The notes below the pieces were generated by a model that made no database searches, was not told the origin of the DNA, and saw only the letters and a program-made list of their open reading frames with translations. Both the position numbers and the translations under genes were made by a program. Shown here in pieces: positions 44,645-53,650 of a stretch of 64,000 nucleotides of DNA. The stretch lies in the NCBI GenBank assembly GCA_049601915.1, contig JBMYRB010000001.1, positions 248,001 through 312,000 on the forward strand. Reading direction: 5' to 3'. Each line of letters starts with the position of its first letter. The stretch's first letter is position 1. Source of the stretch: UBA8079 sp049601915. GTDB taxonomy: Bacteria; Pseudomonadota; Alphaproteobacteria; UBA6615.

Positions 44645-45580
44645 ATGGCCGTCCTGATCATCGCGTCCCATGACCGCCCCGACTCGTGGGCCTACGAACT
44701 CAAACAGCGCGAGCCCGGTCTCGACGTGCGGATATGGCCCGACGTGGGCGATCCGGCCGATATCACCTATGTCCTCGCTTGGAAGCCGCCGGCGGGAGCG
44801 CTCGCGACCCTGCCCAACCTCGCCATCGTGTTTTCGCTGGGAGCAGGCGTGGATCATCTGTTTACGGACCCGGATTTCCCGTCCCATGTCGCCGTCGTGC
44901 GCGTGGTCGACCCGTATCTGACCGCCGGAATCAGGGAATATGTCCTGCTGCACACCCTGCGCTATCACCGCAACCAGCCGGCCCTCGATCAGCAGCAACG
45001 CGACCATGTATGGGACGACCGGGCGCGCGAATTGCGCCAGGCCGACGAACAGGGCGTGGGCATTCTCGGGCTCGGCGAGCTGGGCCGCGCCAGCGCCGAG
45101 GCACTGGCGACGCTCGGGTTCGACGTCGCAGGCTGGAGCCGCACCCCCAAGGACATTCCGAACATCACCTGTTTCGACGGCCGCGGTGGGCTCGACGCGT
45201 TGCTCGGCCGGTCGCGCATCCTGGTGTGTCTGCTGCCGCTCACACCCGAGACCGAGGGAGTCCTCAACGCGGACTTATTTTCAAAGCTGCCCAAGGGCGC
45301 CTATCTGATCAACGCGGCGCGCGGCAGGCATCTGATCGAGGAAGATTTGATACTGGCGCTGGAATCCGGCCGCCTGTCCTACGCCACTCTGGATGTCTTT
45401 CGCGAAGAGCCAATGCCCACAGATCACCCCTTCTGGGACCACCCGCAGATCACCGTCACGCCGCACAACGCGGCCATCACCGATCCGCGCAGCGTCGTGG
45501 TCCAGATCCTGGATGATATCGGGAGCTTTCAGCGCGGAGACGCGCTTTCGAACCAGGTGGATACGGATCTCGGTTACTAG
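44645..45580 (+). CDS. ghrA: Glyoxylate/hydroxypyruvate reductase A-like D-2-hydroxyacid dehydrogenase
   Basis: The 311-residue NAD(P)H enzyme reduces glyoxylate or hydroxypyruvate. It has the GhrA-type start (ASHDRPDSWAYELK), a Rossmann motif GILGLGELGRASAEALATLGF, the catalytic Arg in INAARGRHLIEEDLI, Glu in LDVFREEPMPTDHPFW and His in VTPHNAAITDP. It begins eight bases after yejF, so it may be co-transcribed although unrelated in function. It is convergent with a GST gene. Confidence 0.9.
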   Translation: MAVLIIASHDRPDSWAYELKQREPGLDVRIWPDVGDPADITYVLAWKPPAGALATLPNLAIVFSLGAGVDHLFTDPDFPSHVAVVRVVDPYLTAGIREYVLLHTLRYHRNQPALDQQQRDHVWDDRARELRQADEQGVGILGLGELGRASAEALATLGFDVAGWSRTPKDIPNITCFDGRGGLDALLGRSRILVCLLPLTPETEGVLNADLFSKLPKGAYLINAARGRHLIEEDLILALESGRLSYATLDVFREEPMPTDHPFWDHPQITVTPHNAAITDPRSVVVQILDDIGSFQRGDALSNQVDTDLGY

Positions 45581-45595
45581 ACCCCGCTACCGGAC

Positions 45596-46222
45596 TTAGG
45601 CCATCTCGATCAGGCACCATTTCTGAAACGGCGGCCGTTCCGAAAGCACATCATACCAGCGCCGCAGATTGGGCAGGTCCGGCCGCTCGATCTCAAGGCT
45701 GAAGAAACGGTGGGCAATCGGCCCGAGCGGGATATCCGCCAGTGTGAATTCGTCGCTGGCGACATAGGCGGTCTGTGCGAGCTGCCCATCGAGGATGGTC
45801 ATGCCCCGGGCCCAGGCCTGACGCGCGCCCTCGATTTTCGCATTGTCACGATCCTCGGGCTTGGTCCGGACGAGACCTACGAGCACCGTGCCCTGATGGG
45901 GTGCCACGACCGACAATTCCCAGTCCATCCAGCGTTCGACCAGGTTCCTCGCCTCGAATTCCGAAGGATAAAGCCCGCTTTTATGCTTGCGCGCGAGATA
46001 GCGGATGACGCTATTGGATTCCCACATCACGAAATCATCGTCGATGACCGTGGGAACTTTTCCGTTCGGGTTCATCGCCAGATATTCGGGCGTGTCGTTT
46101 TGCCCAAAAGCGCCGCCGATATCATTGTCATGATCGTAGGCAAGTCCGGCCTCGTCACAGAACCAGAGTATCTTCTGAACATTGGTCGACGTCGCCCGCC
46201 CGAGAATTTTCAACATCTCCAT
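45596..46222 (-). CDS. Glutathione S-transferase family protein
   Basis: This 208-residue GST has an N-terminal thioredoxin fold, ILGRATSTNVQKILWFCDE with the likely catalytic Ser/Thr, NPNGKVPTVIDD with the cis-Pro, and ESNSVIRYLARKH for glutathione binding. The C-terminal helical domain contains FTLADIPLGPIAHRFF. Substrate is unknown. It lies downstream of the luciferase-like monooxygenase on the same strand, but a terminator between them suggests separate transcripts. It is one of three GST genes within eight kilobases. Confidence 0.92.
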   Translation of the reverse strand: MEMLKILGRATSTNVQKILWFCDEAGLAYDHDNDIGGAFGQNDTPEYLAMNPNGKVPTVIDDDFVMWESNSVIRYLARKHKSGLYPSEFEARNLVERWMDWELSVVAPHQGTVLVGLVRTKPEDRDNAKIEGARQAWARGMTILDGQLAQTAYVASDEFTLADIPLGPIAHRFFSLEIERPDLPNLRRWYDVLSERPPFQKWCLIEMA

Positions 46223-46231
46223 TCTCCTTGG

Positions 46232-46267
46232 ACCGAAAAACAGAAGGGTCGCACAATGTGCGACCCC
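46232..46267 (-). terminator. Intrinsic terminator after the luciferase-like monooxygenase
   Basis: On the minus strand a perfect 9-bp stem (GGGTCGCAC / GTGCGACCC, three-base loop) is followed by TTCTG and then five T. It lies 35-70 bases downstream of the monooxygenase stop and just before the GST gene. Confidence 0.85.
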
Positions 46268-46301
46268 TCCATCTCACGTTCCCCCGATTATGACTTCGGG
46301 T

Positions 46302-47612
46302 TTATTCCGCCGCTTCGGCCATATCATGGCCGGCGTTGGCGGTAATCTCGTCGAGCGCGGGTTTCACCACCTCGTTGAACTCGGTCATGTTCTGGATGAC
46401 CTTGTCCTTAGGCATCTGTGCATAGTGGTAAATCAGCGTGATGAACTCTGCGGGCATCGCCTCCCACTGCGCGACCAGCTGGTCACGAACGGATTCGGCA
46501 GTGCCGATACAATAGAGGCCAGAGTCGAGCATCGAGCCGATAACGTCGGCCTCATCCAGTTTCCGGCGACCCATCGCGGCGTAGAAGTTCTTCCAGATGT
46601 CGAAGTCATGGGCCATCACGGCATCGACCGCGGCATCGTAACTTTCCGCGATCTGCAACCAGCGCACGATGTTCTGGTTCTGACCCGGCAGCCAGTTGAA
46701 GCCGTTCGCGGCCGCGGTCTCGGCATACTGCTTGCCCAACGGGGCAGCTGTGTTGATGTCCGTGAAGTAGGTCGGGATGAAGCCCATCCGCGCGTTGTAG
46801 TCGATCGTCTCGGGGCTGCCGCTGCCCGACACGAAGACCGGCGGATGCGGGTCCTGATAGGGCGACGGGCAAACGCTGACGTTCACCACGTTGTTGTTCT
46901 CGTCGACCTCATCCATCGCACCGAGCCGTTGGGTCACGCCCACCTGGGCCAGCTGCCAGTCGTCGACACCCGTGTCGCCCGGATAGGGAATCTGCCAGGC
47001 GCTGCCCTTGTGGTTCATCGAATCCTGGGTCCAAGCCTTGAGCACGATATCAATATTTTCCTCGAAGACGTCGCGGTTGTGCTGGTCGTTCTTGACGTCC
47101 TTGTCGGAGATCGTGAACCCGCTCTGGGCGAAACCGGCACCGACGGCCGTCTGGTTGTTCTTGGCCGCTGTCGGGGACTTAGTCGAGGTGGTGCCGTAAT
47201 GCTGACCGAAAACGTTGGTCCAGCGGCTCTGGTAGCCGCGCGCAAAACCGACGAAGCTGCGACCCTGGGACAGGTGATCGATGATCGCCGTTTCTTCGGC
47301 CACACGGATCGGATTCTGGATGCTCATCACATAGCCGAGCTGACCAACCCGGACATTCTTCGTGATCGCGGCCCAGTAGGCGTCCATAATCGCCGGGGCC
47401 GGGCCAACTTCATAGCCTTCCGACCAGAAGTGATGCTCGATCGTGGCCACGCCCCAGAAGTTGAGATTGTCCGCTGCCATGATGACTTCATGCCAACCCT
47501 GGACAGTCTCTTGGTAGCGTTCCTTGTTGCGACCGATCGGACGCAGTTTCTCGCGTTCTTCTTCGCTTTCGGCGTGAATAACCGGATAGGTTTGCAGAAT
47601 CGGTTTAACCAT
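46302..47612 (-). CDS. LLM-class flavin-dependent oxidoreductase (luciferase-like monooxygenase)
   Basis: This 436-residue protein is a bacterial-luciferase-like TIM-barrel monooxygenase that uses reduced flavin and oxygen. Family features are GVATIEHHFWSEGYEVGPAP near residue 55, LGYVMSIQNPIRVAEETAIIDHLSQGR, FVGFARGYQSRW and PPVFVSGSGSPETIDYNARMG. No reductase partner is adjacent, so reduced FMN must come from elsewhere. The substrate is unknown; desulfonation, long-chain alkane or terpenoid oxidation are possible in this class. A 222-base AT-rich region separates it from the divergent TPR-sulfotransferase gene and probably holds both promoters. Confidence 0.9.
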   Translation of the reverse strand: MVKPILQTYPVIHAESEEEREKLRPIGRNKERYQETVQGWHEVIMAADNLNFWGVATIEHHFWSEGYEVGPAPAIMDAYWAAITKNVRVGQLGYVMSIQNPIRVAEETAIIDHLSQGRSFVGFARGYQSRWTNVFGQHYGTTSTKSPTAAKNNQTAVGAGFAQSGFTISDKDVKNDQHNRDVFEENIDIVLKAWTQDSMNHKGSAWQIPYPGDTGVDDWQLAQVGVTQRLGAMDEVDENNNVVNVSVCPSPYQDPHPPVFVSGSGSPETIDYNARMGFIPTYFTDINTAAPLGKQYAETAAANGFNWLPGQNQNIVRWLQIAESYDAAVDAVMAHDFDIWKNFYAAMGRRKLDEADVIGSMLDSGLYCIGTAESVRDQLVAQWEAMPAEFITLIYHYAQMPKDKVIQNMTEFNEVVKPALDEITANAGHDMAEAAE

Positions 47613-47834
47613 CGGGGCCTCCCAGGCGGTCGTCAGTTTTGTGAATTGCTTCGGTTTTAGCGATTCACTGGTCCAATCACAAATTATGTAAGCTAATGAT
47701 ATTCATATATCGTATTTATATCACAAGGCCCGTTCAAGCGGATTTGTTCGCATGACATGATGCCGCCTCGTTCGTCATAATCCCGGAATCGAGACCGCAC
47801 ATCGCCGGCACTGAAACAAGGCCTTCCGCACATC
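47613..47834. promoter_or_regulatory. AT-rich divergent intergenic region
   Basis: Between two divergent genes, bases around 47685-47730 (GTAAGCTAATGATATTCATA and onward) are much richer in A and T than the surrounding DNA. TATTCATA / ATATCGTATT-like stretches could serve as promoter elements on either strand. No gene fits here. I could not assign exact -35/-10 sites. Confidence 0.4.
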
Positions 47835-49610
47835 ATGGCGTCAACGATGGACCTATTCAAACGAGCCGAAGATCTCGTGCGCGCCGGCCGTCACGATGCG
47901 GCGATTTCGGCATACCGGAAAATCCTCAAGAAGAACCCCGCCGATATTCGCGCGAAGTACCGGATCGCGGTGGTCAATCTCATGGCTGGGCGATTTGCCA
48001 ATGGCGAAAATCTGCTGCGCGAATGCCTCGAGACCAAACCCGAGAACGCCGATATCCTGTTCAGCCTTGGGCGCGCCTGTCACGCGCAGGGGCGGCATGG
48101 CGATGCGATCGATGCCCTGACCAGTGCCGCCGCCATCGCCCCTGGGCGCACCGACATCAAATCGGCGCTCGGCGATGCGTATTTCCTGTCCGACAAACTT
48201 GAGCGGGCCTTCGCGATATATCGCGAAGCCATCGCGCTCAATCCGGACGACGTGCGGACCCGCATGAACTTCGCGACGATCCTCAGCCGGTCGGGAAAAC
48301 GTCCCGAGGCCGTGGAACTCATGCGCCCGGCCTATGCCGCCGCCAGCCAGGAGCCCGGGATCGCGAAGATATTCGCGCAGGCCCTGAGTGCCGATGGTGC
48401 CACCGAGGAGGCGCTCGAGGTCATCGACAAGGTCATCGCCAGGGCGCCCGACGACATCGGTGCGATCGCCGGCAAGGCAACGATTCTCGACCGCGCTGGA
48501 GAGAACCGTGCGGCGGGCGAACTGCTGCTGCCACAGCTCGACACGCACAACAATTCCGCACAGTTCGCGCACACGTGTGGCCAGGTTGCCCTGAACCAGA
48601 GCGATGATACCTTGCCGCTGGAGCGCGTGGTGAGCCTGATCGAGGCCTGCGTCGGCGACGACATGGCGAACAGCTTTGAACGGCGCGGCCTGTTGTTCAC
48701 CCTCTCCGGATTGCTGGACAAGCTGGGGAATTTCTCCCGTGCGTTCGAATACTGCCAAGCCGCCAACGCCGTACTGCCGTCCACCTACGACCCTGCCGAG
48801 GTCGACGCACGGTTCGACGCCTATCAAACAACTTTCGACGCCGGAAACCTGCCGAACCTCGCGCGGGCCGGCATACGCACGGAACGGCCGTTGTTCATTC
48901 TCGGCATGCCCCGTTCGGGCACGACATTGGTCGAGCAGATTCTCGACAGCCACCCCGATGTCGCCGGCGGCGGCGAGTTACCGGACATCCAGTTCGCAAC
49001 ACGCACGATCACCGGGTACCCCGCAGCGCTGCAAGAAATATCCGCAGCTTCACTCGATGGCGTCGCTGCAGCCTATCTCGAAACTCTCCGGGGCATCTCC
49101 GCCGACACGCGCTACGTCACCGACAAGATGCCAATCAACTTCGAGCATCTGGGATTCATCTGGCGGATGTTCCCCGATGCCCGGATCATCCATTGCCGCC
49201 GTCACCCCCTCGACATTTCGCTTTCCTGCCTGTTCCGGAACTTTCAGAGCGAGAACAGTTTCGCCCGGGACATCGACAGCATCGCCCATTATTTCCGGCA
49301 CTATGACCGGCTCATGAAGTTCTGGGGACGGACACTCGATCTGCCGCGCTTCGATCTGCGCTACGACGATCTGATTGCGGACCCTCAGAAAACGGTCGCG
49401 GCATTGCTCGATTTCTGCGACCTGCCATGGGACGACGCCTGTCTTTCATTCAACAAGAACAAGCGGTTCATCAAGACGGCGAGCTATGCCCAGGTGCGCC
49501 GGCCGATCAACAAGTCAGGCCTCGGACGGCACCTGAAATACGCCGATCAACTCGCCACGCTGGCCGAAGAGCTGGCAGATGAAATTACACGCTACGAAGC
49601 CGGAAACTAG
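47835..49610 (+). CDS. TPR-repeat sulfotransferase family protein
   Basis: This 591-residue protein has tetratricopeptide repeats over residues about 5-330 (for example AISAYRKILKKNPADIRAKYRIA and AFAIYREAIALNPDDVRTRM). A PAPS-dependent sulfotransferase domain follows, with the 5'-phosphosulfate loop LGMPRSGTTLVEQIL at about 356-370, KMPINFEHLGFIWRMFPDARI and the 3'-phosphate region HCRRHPLDISLSC. Such TPR-fused enzymes are common in proteobacteria; acceptors are unknown and may be proteins, glycans or lipids. No signal peptide is seen. It ends convergently with an M17 aminopeptidase gene (four-base overlap). Confidence 0.88.
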   Translation: MASTMDLFKRAEDLVRAGRHDAAISAYRKILKKNPADIRAKYRIAVVNLMAGRFANGENLLRECLETKPENADILFSLGRACHAQGRHGDAIDALTSAAAIAPGRTDIKSALGDAYFLSDKLERAFAIYREAIALNPDDVRTRMNFATILSRSGKRPEAVELMRPAYAAASQEPGIAKIFAQALSADGATEEALEVIDKVIARAPDDIGAIAGKATILDRAGENRAAGELLLPQLDTHNNSAQFAHTCGQVALNQSDDTLPLERVVSLIEACVGDDMANSFERRGLLFTLSGLLDKLGNFSRAFEYCQAANAVLPSTYDPAEVDARFDAYQTTFDAGNLPNLARAGIRTERPLFILGMPRSGTTLVEQILDSHPDVAGGGELPDIQFATRTITGYPAALQEISAASLDGVAAAYLETLRGISADTRYVTDKMPINFEHLGFIWRMFPDARIIHCRRHPLDISLSCLFRNFQSENSFARDIDSIAHYFRHYDRLMKFWGRTLDLPRFDLRYDDLIADPQKTVAALLDFCDLPWDDACLSFNKNKRFIKTASYAQVRRPINKSGLGRHLKYADQLATLAEELADEITRYEAGN

Positions 49611-51001
49611 TCACCGGCCCCGCGCTGGTTGCCGAAGCGCGCCTTGATGGCCCCGAAAGCCGCACGCAGGCCCTGGGCCTCGCCCCCGGTCGGGCGACCG
49701 GGTGAATTGCCCGTGTTCCACGCCATGATATCGAAATGTGCCCACGGCACATCGTCATCGACAAACTCCTGCAGGAACAGCGCCGCGGTAATGGCACCCC
49801 CGAACGGCCCGTCACTGGCACTCGAGATATCCGCCACCTTGCTGTCGAGTAGCTTGCGATAGGGCCGGTGCAGCGGCAAACGCCACATGGGATCGGACGT
49901 GGCCGCGCCCTGCTTTTCCAGATCCGCATAAAGCTTGTCGTCATTCGCGAACACGGCTGCGAGCCCGGTGCCCACCGCTACCCGTGCCGCGCCCGTCAGG
50001 GTCGAGAAATCCAGCAACATGTCGGGCTTCTCCCGGCATGCCTCGGCCAGACAATCACCCATCACCAGGCGCCCTTCCGCATCGGTGTTGGCATTCTCGA
50101 CCGTGATGCCCTTGCGGGTCTGCAATACATCCCAGGGTCGATAGGCATTCCCTGCGACGGCATTCTCCACGGCGCCGATCAACACCCGCAGGCGCACGGG
50201 CAATTTCGCCGCCATGATCAACTGCGCTAGCGCCAGCGCATGGGCCGCACCACCCATATCCTTTTTCATACGAAGCATGCCCGCCGCCGGCTTGAGGTCG
50301 AGCCCGCCGGTATCGAAACAGACACCCTTGCCCACGAGGGTCACCCGGGGTCCCTTCGTGCCCCATCGCATGTCGATCAGCCGTGGCACATCGTCGGACG
50401 CGCGCCCGACCGTATGGATCATCGGGTAGTTCGCCCCCAGCAGCGCGTCACCCGCGATCACACGCGTCCGCGCCTTGTACTTTCGGCCCACTTTGCGCGC
50501 CTCGGAAGTCAACTCGGACGGCCCAAGGTCCTCGGCGGGCGTGTTGATCAGGTCGCGCAACAGGGTCGTCGCGTCGAGCATCTGGCGAACGGCGGCTATG
50601 TCTGCACCCGCCGGCCATACGAGATCGGGACGGGTGATCCGCGCGGCACGGTAGCGGGTAAACTCGTAGGCGGCGAGGCCCCAGCCGAGCGCGGCGTCGT
50701 TTGCCATGGCCCTGGAGAGGCGTCCAGCAACCTTGTAGCTGCCTTTGGGGAGTCGCGCGGCCAGCGTCGACCAGGACCACATATCCGTGGCATCGCCAGT
50801 GACGAATACAGCGCCTTTGATCCCGCCTTTCTGGTTCTGCAGCATGGCCCAGCTGTCTGGCCGCCCGGTGAACCCGGTCTGCTCAAGCCAGCCGCGTTGT
50901 GCCGCCGTTAGACCCTTGCGCCAGGCGTTGAGGCGGCGGCCGTCAAGCACGGTCAGGGTGAGCGTATCCTTGCGCGGCCGGGATATCAGGTTGTGGGGCA
51001 C
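49607..51001 (-). CDS. Leucyl aminopeptidase family protein (M17, PepB-like)
   Basis: The 464-residue cytosolic dizinc aminopeptidase has the M17 core: GKGVCFDTGGLDLKPAAGM (metal Lys/Asp region), KKDMGGAAHALALAQLIM and the signature NTDAEGRLVMGDCLAEA. The N-terminal domain is shorter and less conserved than in PepA, giving the PepB-like form frequent in alphaproteobacteria. Translation starts at GTG 51001, preceded by GAGGATCAACCC. It would release N-terminal residues from peptides, possibly those imported by the Yej or Dpp systems. Confidence 0.92.
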   Translation of the reverse strand: MPHNLISRPRKDTLTLTVLDGRRLNAWRKGLTAAQRGWLEQTGFTGRPDSWAMLQNQKGGIKGAVFVTGDATDMWSWSTLAARLPKGSYKVAGRLSRAMANDAALGWGLAAYEFTRYRAARITRPDLVWPAGADIAAVRQMLDATTLLRDLINTPAEDLGPSELTSEARKVGRKYKARTRVIAGDALLGANYPMIHTVGRASDDVPRLIDMRWGTKGPRVTLVGKGVCFDTGGLDLKPAAGMLRMKKDMGGAAHALALAQLIMAAKLPVRLRVLIGAVENAVAGNAYRPWDVLQTRKGITVENANTDAEGRLVMGDCLAEACREKPDMLLDFSTLTGAARVAVGTGLAAVFANDDKLYADLEKQGAATSDPMWRLPLHRPYRKLLDSKVADISSASDGPFGGAITAALFLQEFVDDDVPWAHFDIMAWNTGNSPGRPTGGEAQGLRAAFGAIKARFGNQRGAGD

Positions 51002-51147
51002 GGGTTGATCCTCATCGATGCGAATGACTGTTGTGCTCGACTTTGCCTGAGCCGCCGGGGTGTATCAACGCAGCCGGATACGGATTTGCTTCAATATTCC
51101 GAGCGAAGACACTAGGCTCACGCGTCGAACGAATACGGACACGAATT

Positions 51148-51561
51148 ATGGCCTTGACTGACGATGACCTGATTGGCGCCTGGGCCCTCGACGAGATGTA
51201 CGCCGAGAGCGAGGACGGCACGCGCAGCCACCCAATGGGCCGCGATGCCGGCGGGATGATCATGTACACCCCCGACGGATACATGTCCGCAATCATCCAT
51301 TTCGCAGATCGGTTTTTGCCGGCCAACCGGCCCAGCGACGAGGAGCGCGCGGAAGCCTTCTCAAGTTATTTCAACTATTCCGGCACCTGGAGCCTCGAGG
51401 ACGACACGGTCACCCACACGCTCCAACATGCCCTTGACCCGAACATGGTCGGCATGTCGTTGTCACGTGACATCACGAAAGACGGCCAGAGAATGGTTTT
51501 CTCCGGCCTCGGGCCGGACGGTACAACCCGCCAGTTCATCATCTGGAAACGCCCGAGTTAA
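51148..51561 (+). CDS. Lipocalin-like domain protein
   Basis: This 137-residue protein matches the lipocalin-like family (PF13924 type): LIGAWALDEMYAESEDGTR, GMIMYTPDGYMSAIIHFADR, FNYSGTWSLEDDTVTH and RQFIIWKR. There is no signal peptide, so it is cytoplasmic. It probably forms a small beta barrel that binds a hydrophobic ligand; no enzyme activity is assigned. ATG 51148 is the natural start, and the GST gene follows after 94 bases. Confidence 0.85.
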   Translation: MALTDDDLIGAWALDEMYAESEDGTRSHPMGRDAGGMIMYTPDGYMSAIIHFADRFLPANRPSDEERAEAFSSYFNYSGTWSLEDDTVTHTLQHALDPNMVGMSLSRDITKDGQRMVFSGLGPDGTTRQFIIWKRPS

Positions 51562-51655
51562 CTCACAAAACTTGTGAAAATCGGTTGATTGACCGTTGCG
51601 AATGCGGCCAATAGGCTCGCGCTCACAGAATGAAGACAGGAAAGAGATATCTCAG

Positions 51656-52294
51656 ATGATCGAATTTTACACTTTCTTCACGCCAAACGGCCGCAAGGTC
51701 GCGATCATGCTCGAGGAAACGGGAATCGAGTACAACACCCACACGATCCATATCGGCAAGGACGAGCAGTTCGACCCCGAGTTTCTGAAGATCAGCCCGA
51801 ACAACAAAATTCCGGCGATCGTCGACCGAGACAACAACGACTATTCCTTGTTCGAGACGGGCGCGATCCTGCTGTATCTCGCCGAAAAAACCGGCCAATT
51901 TTTGAACACCAGCGATCGCAACGCCTATTGGCGCACGATGGAATGGCTGATGTGGCAGATGGGTGGCTATGGCCCGATCCTCGGTCAGGTCCATCACTTC
52001 ACGAAATACAACCCCGACGCCTCCGAGTATGCCCGCAAGCGCTACGAGGATGAGGCGCGACGCCTGTACGGCGTGCTCGACAAGCGCCTCGAGGGCCGCG
52101 ATTTCATCGTCGACGAATATTCCATTGCCGACATGGCATGCTGGCCCTGGGCAGCTCGCCACAACTGGCAGGAAATCGATCTGAACGAATATCCGAACGT
52201 CCGCCGTTGGTACATGACCATGCTGGACCGTCCGGCCGTGCAACGCGCCTGGAATGTTCCGGAGAACGATCAGCCGCTGCCGATCCCCGAGTAG
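51656..52294 (+). CDS. Glutathione S-transferase, Ure2p/YfcG (nu-class) type
   Basis: The 212-residue GST has the nu-class start FYTFFTPNGRKVAIMLEETG, where Thr/Asn rather than Tyr serve glutathione, NNKIPAIVDRDN with the cis-Pro, and FETGAILLYLAEKTG. The helical domain includes MWQMGGYGPILGQVHHFTKY, a strong YfcG/YghU tag. Such enzymes often have disulfide-bond reductase activity. ATG 51656 follows GGAAAGAGATATCTCAG. A strong terminator follows the gene. Confidence 0.93.
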   Translation: MIEFYTFFTPNGRKVAIMLEETGIEYNTHTIHIGKDEQFDPEFLKISPNNKIPAIVDRDNNDYSLFETGAILLYLAEKTGQFLNTSDRNAYWRTMEWLMWQMGGYGPILGQVHHFTKYNPDASEYARKRYEDEARRLYGVLDKRLEGRDFIVDEYSIADMACWPWAARHNWQEIDLNEYPNVRRWYMTMLDRPAVQRAWNVPENDQPLPIPE

Positions 52295-52316
52295 AGACAC
52301 ACGGCATCCTAAAACG

Positions 52317-52344
52317 AAACCGGCGCCCCCCTGGGCGCCGGTTT
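52317..52344. terminator. Bidirectional intrinsic terminator
   Basis: A perfect 12-bp stem (AAACCGGCGCCC / GGGCGCCGGTTT) with a four-base loop lies between the convergent GST gene and cysH remnant. The stem ends in A on one side and T on the other, so it can work on both strands. The cysH stop codon (52343-52345) falls inside its edge. Confidence 0.9.
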
Positions 52345-52840
52345 AGCGTTCATGGTCTGTCGTCAGACCCCCTGCCCCCAAGGGGTTTCCATGGATACCG
52401 CACTCGGTCTTGTCCAAGCCGGCCCAGCGGCCCGCGCGCGGATCTTCCCCTGCCTCGACCGGACGCGTGCAGGGATGGCAGCCGATCGAAAGATAGCCGA
52501 ACTCCCACAACGGGTGGCGCGGCAGATTATGGCGTTCGAAATAGGCCTGCACGTCCTCGGGGGACCAGCCTGCCAGCGGGTTGATCTTCACGCGCTTATT
52601 CTCGACTTCGACGACGGGCAAGGTGACACGTCGCCCGCCCTGGAATCGCTTTCGACCTGTGATCCACGCGTCGAACCCCTCGAGCGACCGCTCCATCGGC
52701 ATGACCTTGCGCAGCCAGCAACAGGCTTCAGGGTCGGACTTCCACAACATGCCTTCCGGATCGACCTTCGCGATGTCACGTTCGTCGGGATGCTGGATCT
52801 GGACATTGGCGAGCACGAGGCAGAGTGGGTGGATGACCAC
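52343..52840 (-). pseudogene. cysH: 5'-truncated phosphoadenylyl/adenylyl-sulfate reductase remnant
   Basis: The frame encodes the C-terminal two thirds of assimilatory APS/PAPS reductase: QHPDERDIAKVDPEGMLW, DPEACCWLRKVMP, FDAWITGRKRFQG, INPLAGWSPEDVQAYF, GYLSIGCHPCTRPV and the active-site ECGIHG. The CC and CxxC pairs are those that bind a 4Fe-4S cluster in APS-type enzymes. Full-length CysH has about 80 more N-terminal residues, including the SSFGAES-type nucleotide loop. Those are absent, and upstream DNA runs straight to the divergent GST gene. The first eight residues after GTG 52840 look unrelated. No sulfite reductase or siroheme gene is near. Non-function is inferred. Confidence 0.8.
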
Positions 52841-52927
52841 TGGCCGACCGAGGCATGAGTCGCATTTGAACCCCCGCCGGGTTGCACCTAAGTTGGCGTC
52901 CAGAACAATTCAAACGAGGAACGACAG

Positions 52928-53563
52928 ATGAAATTCTATGACTGTTCGACCGCGCCGAGTCCGCGCCTAGTGCGCATGTTCATCGCCGAGAAAGGCTTGA
53001 CCGATGCGATCGAGACGGTCGAGGTGAATCTCGGGGAGCAGGAACAGATGGGCGAGCCTTTCCGCGCCATCAACCCGTTCTGTACGGTCCCCGTGCTGGA
53101 GACGGACGAGGGACAGCGATTCACCACCACCCAGGGAAGCTGGCGCTACCTGGAAGAGACCCATCCGACGCCCCTGCTCCTGGGTCGTGACGCCGCGGAG
53201 AAGGCGGCCATCGCCGACTGGGCCTGGCGGGCGGAACAGGAGGGGTTCCTCGCCGTCGGCGAAGGCTTGCGCAACGCGGCCAAGCGCCTGGCCGACCGGG
53301 CGCTCACCGGACCTCACAACTACGCGCAGATTCCCGATCTCGCCGAACGGGGCAAACGCCGTGTGACGCATTTCTTCGAACTGCTCGACGCAACCCTGGC
53401 CGACCGCGATTATCTCGCCGGAGACGCCTTCTCGGCAGCCGACATCATGTCTTTCGTCGCCGTCGAGTTCGCCGGCTGGCTGGAGCTGACCTTGCCGGAG
53501 GATGCCGCCAACGCCCAGCGCTGGTTCGACGCGGTCAAGGCACGCCCCAGCGCCGCAGTCTAG
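52928..53563 (+). CDS. Glutathione S-transferase family protein
   Basis: This 211-residue protein has a GST N-terminal fold beginning MKFYDCSTAPSPRLVRMFIAEKG, with Ser/Pro at the glutathione site, INPFCTVPVLETDEG with the cis-Pro, and TTQGSWRYLEETHP. The C-terminal helical domain includes DYLAGDAFSAADIMSFVAVEFAGW. ATG 52928 follows ACGAGGAACGACAG. It is divergent from the cysH remnant and about 90 bases upstream of the CmcJ-like gene. Substrate is unknown. Confidence 0.92.
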   Translation: MKFYDCSTAPSPRLVRMFIAEKGLTDAIETVEVNLGEQEQMGEPFRAINPFCTVPVLETDEGQRFTTTQGSWRYLEETHPTPLLLGRDAAEKAAIADWAWRAEQEGFLAVGEGLRNAAKRLADRALTGPHNYAQIPDLAERGKRRVTHFFELLDATLADRDYLAGDAFSAADIMSFVAVEFAGWLELTLPEDAANAQRWFDAVKARPSAAV

Positions 53564-53650
53564 AACCAAACCCAAATTCTTCTCGACTCGAAGCTACCCG
53601 AACCTATTTGATATCGGCACCAGACAACATCCGCAAGAAGGGCCCGTCCC

